This document shows, piece after piece, positions 62,672-64,000 of a stretch of 64,000 nucleotides of DNA. Made by a program: the position numbers and the translations under genes. The notes below the pieces were generated by a model. That model saw nothing but the letters and a program-made list of their open reading frames with translations. It was not told where the DNA came from and did not search any database. Numbering within the stretch: position 1 is the stretch's first letter; every line of letters starts with the position of its first letter. The DNA is from Simiduia curdlanivorans (GTDB taxonomy: Bacteria > Pseudomonadota > Gammaproteobacteria > Pseudomonadales > Cellvibrionaceae): positions 2,467,001 to 2,531,000 of the forward strand of contig NZ_JAUFQG010000004.1 of assembly GCF_030409605.1 (NCBI RefSeq), read 5' to 3'.

Positions 62672-63437
62672 CCAGGCCAAAGCTGGACACAAAGAGCAAC
62701 ACAATACCGAGCCAGCGGTAGAAAATGCGCGCATCGGTTTGCAATAGTTTGTCGTGTAAACGGGAGCCGAGTTGGTGGCCGATAGCGGCGCAGGGCAGCA
62801 GCCAACTATGTTGCAGGAGTTGTAAATCGACCTTGGCCCAAAGAAATGCGGCCATTTTAATACTCACCAGAATAAACCAGAGTGCGAACAGCGTGTTGCG
62901 TAATTGCTCGCGCGCCACGTGAGTGGCGAAAACCGCAACAATCAACGGCGCGCCGATGAGTGAGGTGCCGCTTACATAGCCGCCTAACATGAGCAAAACC
63001 ACGTCCATCCAAGGCTGTTTACTCACAAACGGTTTATCGAAAATATAACTCAAGGAGTAGAGCAGTACGATGGCGAAAATAATGCCCGTCATAATATGGT
63101 TAGGTAAGGCGAGTAGGCCAAACACCCCAATGAGTTTTGGCACCAGCATGATCAGCAGCGCTTTACTCAGATAAGGCCAAGCCACGCTGGGTGCGGTAGG
63201 AGTTAGCGGTTCGGCTATTTTATTGGCCCGCCCTTGCCACAGGGTGAGCGCACTAAATACTAATAGATGCACCGCAATGATCGGTAAATACACTAGTGGT
63301 CGATTGTCGATCAGCAGTAAAAACGGCAGCGACAGAACTGCACCGCCAAAACCTAAGCCTGAGCGCACGAAACCGCTCCAGACAAATATGAGCGCAATGC
63401 CCAAGTGGGCTAAGGGGCTTAGTTCGGGGAAAAACAT
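62655..63437 (-). CDS. TauE/SafE family sulfite exporter
   Basis: A 260-residue membrane protein with about eight transmembrane segments in two TSUP repeats. Segments FVWSGFVRSGLGFGGAVLSLPFLLL and MLGGYVSGTSLIGAPLIVAVF are typical. Family members export sulfite, organosulfonates or related anions. No linked sulfur gene points to a substrate. It lies 24 bases after the YlqF-like gene on the same strand. Confidence 0.9.
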   Translation of the reverse strand: MFFPELSPLAHLGIALIFVWSGFVRSGLGFGGAVLSLPFLLLIDNRPLVYLPIIAVHLLVFSALTLWQGRANKIAEPLTPTAPSVAWPYLSKALLIMLVPKLIGVFGLLALPNHIMTGIIFAIVLLYSLSYIFDKPFVSKQPWMDVVLLMLGGYVSGTSLIGAPLIVAVFATHVAREQLRNTLFALWFILVSIKMAAFLWAKVDLQLLQHSWLLPCAAIGHQLGSRLHDKLLQTDARIFYRWLGIVLLFVSSFGLVSSLI

Positions 63438-63460
63438 AGTTTGCCGACGCTTATTAGCGG

Positions 63461-64000
63461 TTAGGTGTGCCGTTTACCGGCCTTTTTAAGTGCTTTCTGT
63501 GCCTCTTTTTCCGCCTCTAGGGCAGCTTTGCGGGCGCGCTCAGCGGCGATTTCTTCCAGCTCTGCACCAATAACTTCTGGGCTCTCTAGTGTAATGCGGC
63601 CCAAGCGTCCGGCGCGGAAATCGGATATGAGAATCTCCCCGGCTTTGTAGAAGTCCACTTGATTAGCCTTCATGCCGCCTCGGCGGGTGCAAATCGCGCT
63701 TAACAAGCCGTGGGTATCTTTAGGCAGTTGTTTGAGCGAATAACGCTCTTGCAAACCGGCTGGGTAGTGGGCCATGAGAAATTCGGCCAAGTATTCGCCG
63801 AGGTCTTCAAAATCGATCACCGTGTTTTTAATGGCGCTGGTGGCGGCTAAGCGGAAGCCGGTGTTATCGTGTTCGAGCTTGGGCCAAAGCATACCGGGGC
63901 TATCGAATAGAATGACGCCATCGGGCAGGTTGATCTGCTGCTGAGCTTTGGTCACGGCCGGTTCGTTGCCGGTTTTGGTCGCCGGGCGGCCGGCCATGGT
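63461..64000 (-). CDS. YlqF/RbgA-type ribosome-biogenesis GTPase, C-terminal part
   Basis: The gene enters from the right edge, so only about 180 C-terminal residues are seen. They open with AGRPATKTGNEPAVTKAQQQINL, just after where the circularly permuted G1 motif should lie, then VILFDSPGMLWPKLE (G3), and the helical C-terminal domain (NTVIDFEDLGEYLAEFLMAHYP) ending in an unusually Ala/Lys/Glu-rich tail. In other bacteria YlqF-type GTPases mature the 50S subunit. The visible ATG at 63997 is internal and not the start. Confidence 0.88.
   Translation of the reverse strand, partial: TMAGRPATKTGNEPAVTKAQQQINLPDGVILFDSPGMLWPKLEHDNTGFRLAATSAIKNTVIDFEDLGEYLAEFLMAHYPAGLQERYSLKQLPKDTHGLLSAICTRRGGMKANQVDFYKAGEILISDFRAGRLGRITLESPEVIGAELEEIAAERARKAALEAEKEAQKALKKAGKRHT

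Overview
The window looks like a chromosome segment of a marine gammaproteobacterium, probably in or near the Cellvibrionales/Pseudomonadales. The gene order alaS-lysC-csrA-tRNA-Ser(GCU) matches the Pseudomonas arrangement. There is also a chitin-type AA10 polysaccharide monooxygenase with two chitin-binding modules, a TonB receptor, a giant type I-secreted RTX adhesin, PhoX and many lipoproteins. No rRNA, CRISPR array, intact transposase or integrase gene was seen.

Left part (1-25 kb): the 3' 12 kb of a giant RTX adhesin opens the window. It contains 23 tandem 285-bp repeats that are identical in protein. A secreted M23 peptidase starts at its 3' end. Housekeeping genes follow: Trm112-like, HIT, alaS, lysC, csrA and tRNA-Ser. 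Then come a two-module pterin-synthase-like protein, a membrane histidine kinase, a porin with a PstS-like protein, gltX and tRNA-Ala(GGC). Both tRNA genes are followed by about 180-bp tandem modules with strong hairpins.

Variable region (25-33 kb): behind tRNA-Ala lies a non-coding, repeat-rich stretch. It holds a branched palindrome, a 196-bp MITE-like element and a second copy of the tRNA-Ala 3' half, which looks like a decayed attachment site. Next are an 830-aa single-gene helicase with a C-terminal PD-(D/E)xK-like motif (a candidate defence gene), an AHH-type nuclease toxin with an overlapping immunity gene, and two copies (one a fragment) of a small unknown gene flanking that pair. A membrane-anchored unknown protein closes the region.

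Zinc locus (33.3-40.8 kb): a Zur-box-like palindrome precedes merC-like, COG0523 GTPase, DUF1826, a ZnuD-like TonB receptor with His-rich segments, an AztD-like lipoprotein, a ZrgA-like protein and a Fur/Zur-family regulator. This reads as a zinc-scavenging and zinc-sparing regulon carrying its own regulator.

Right part (41-64 kb): an unknown protein, the chitin LPMO, a MocR regulator divergent from an EamA exporter, a DUF885 lipoprotein, a transglutaminase-like/TPR lipoprotein, and an XRE/MmyB-type regulator divergent from a four-gene beta-oxidation cluster (acyl-CoA dehydrogenase, MaoC hydratase, SDR, thiolase). Facing these are an AidB-like dehydrogenase and its TetR regulator, then a repeat-filled gap, a PhoX lipoprotein with a collagen-like linker, a CxxCH lipoprotein, a secreted cyclophilin, a TauE/SafE exporter and the cut-off C-terminal part of a YlqF-type GTPase.
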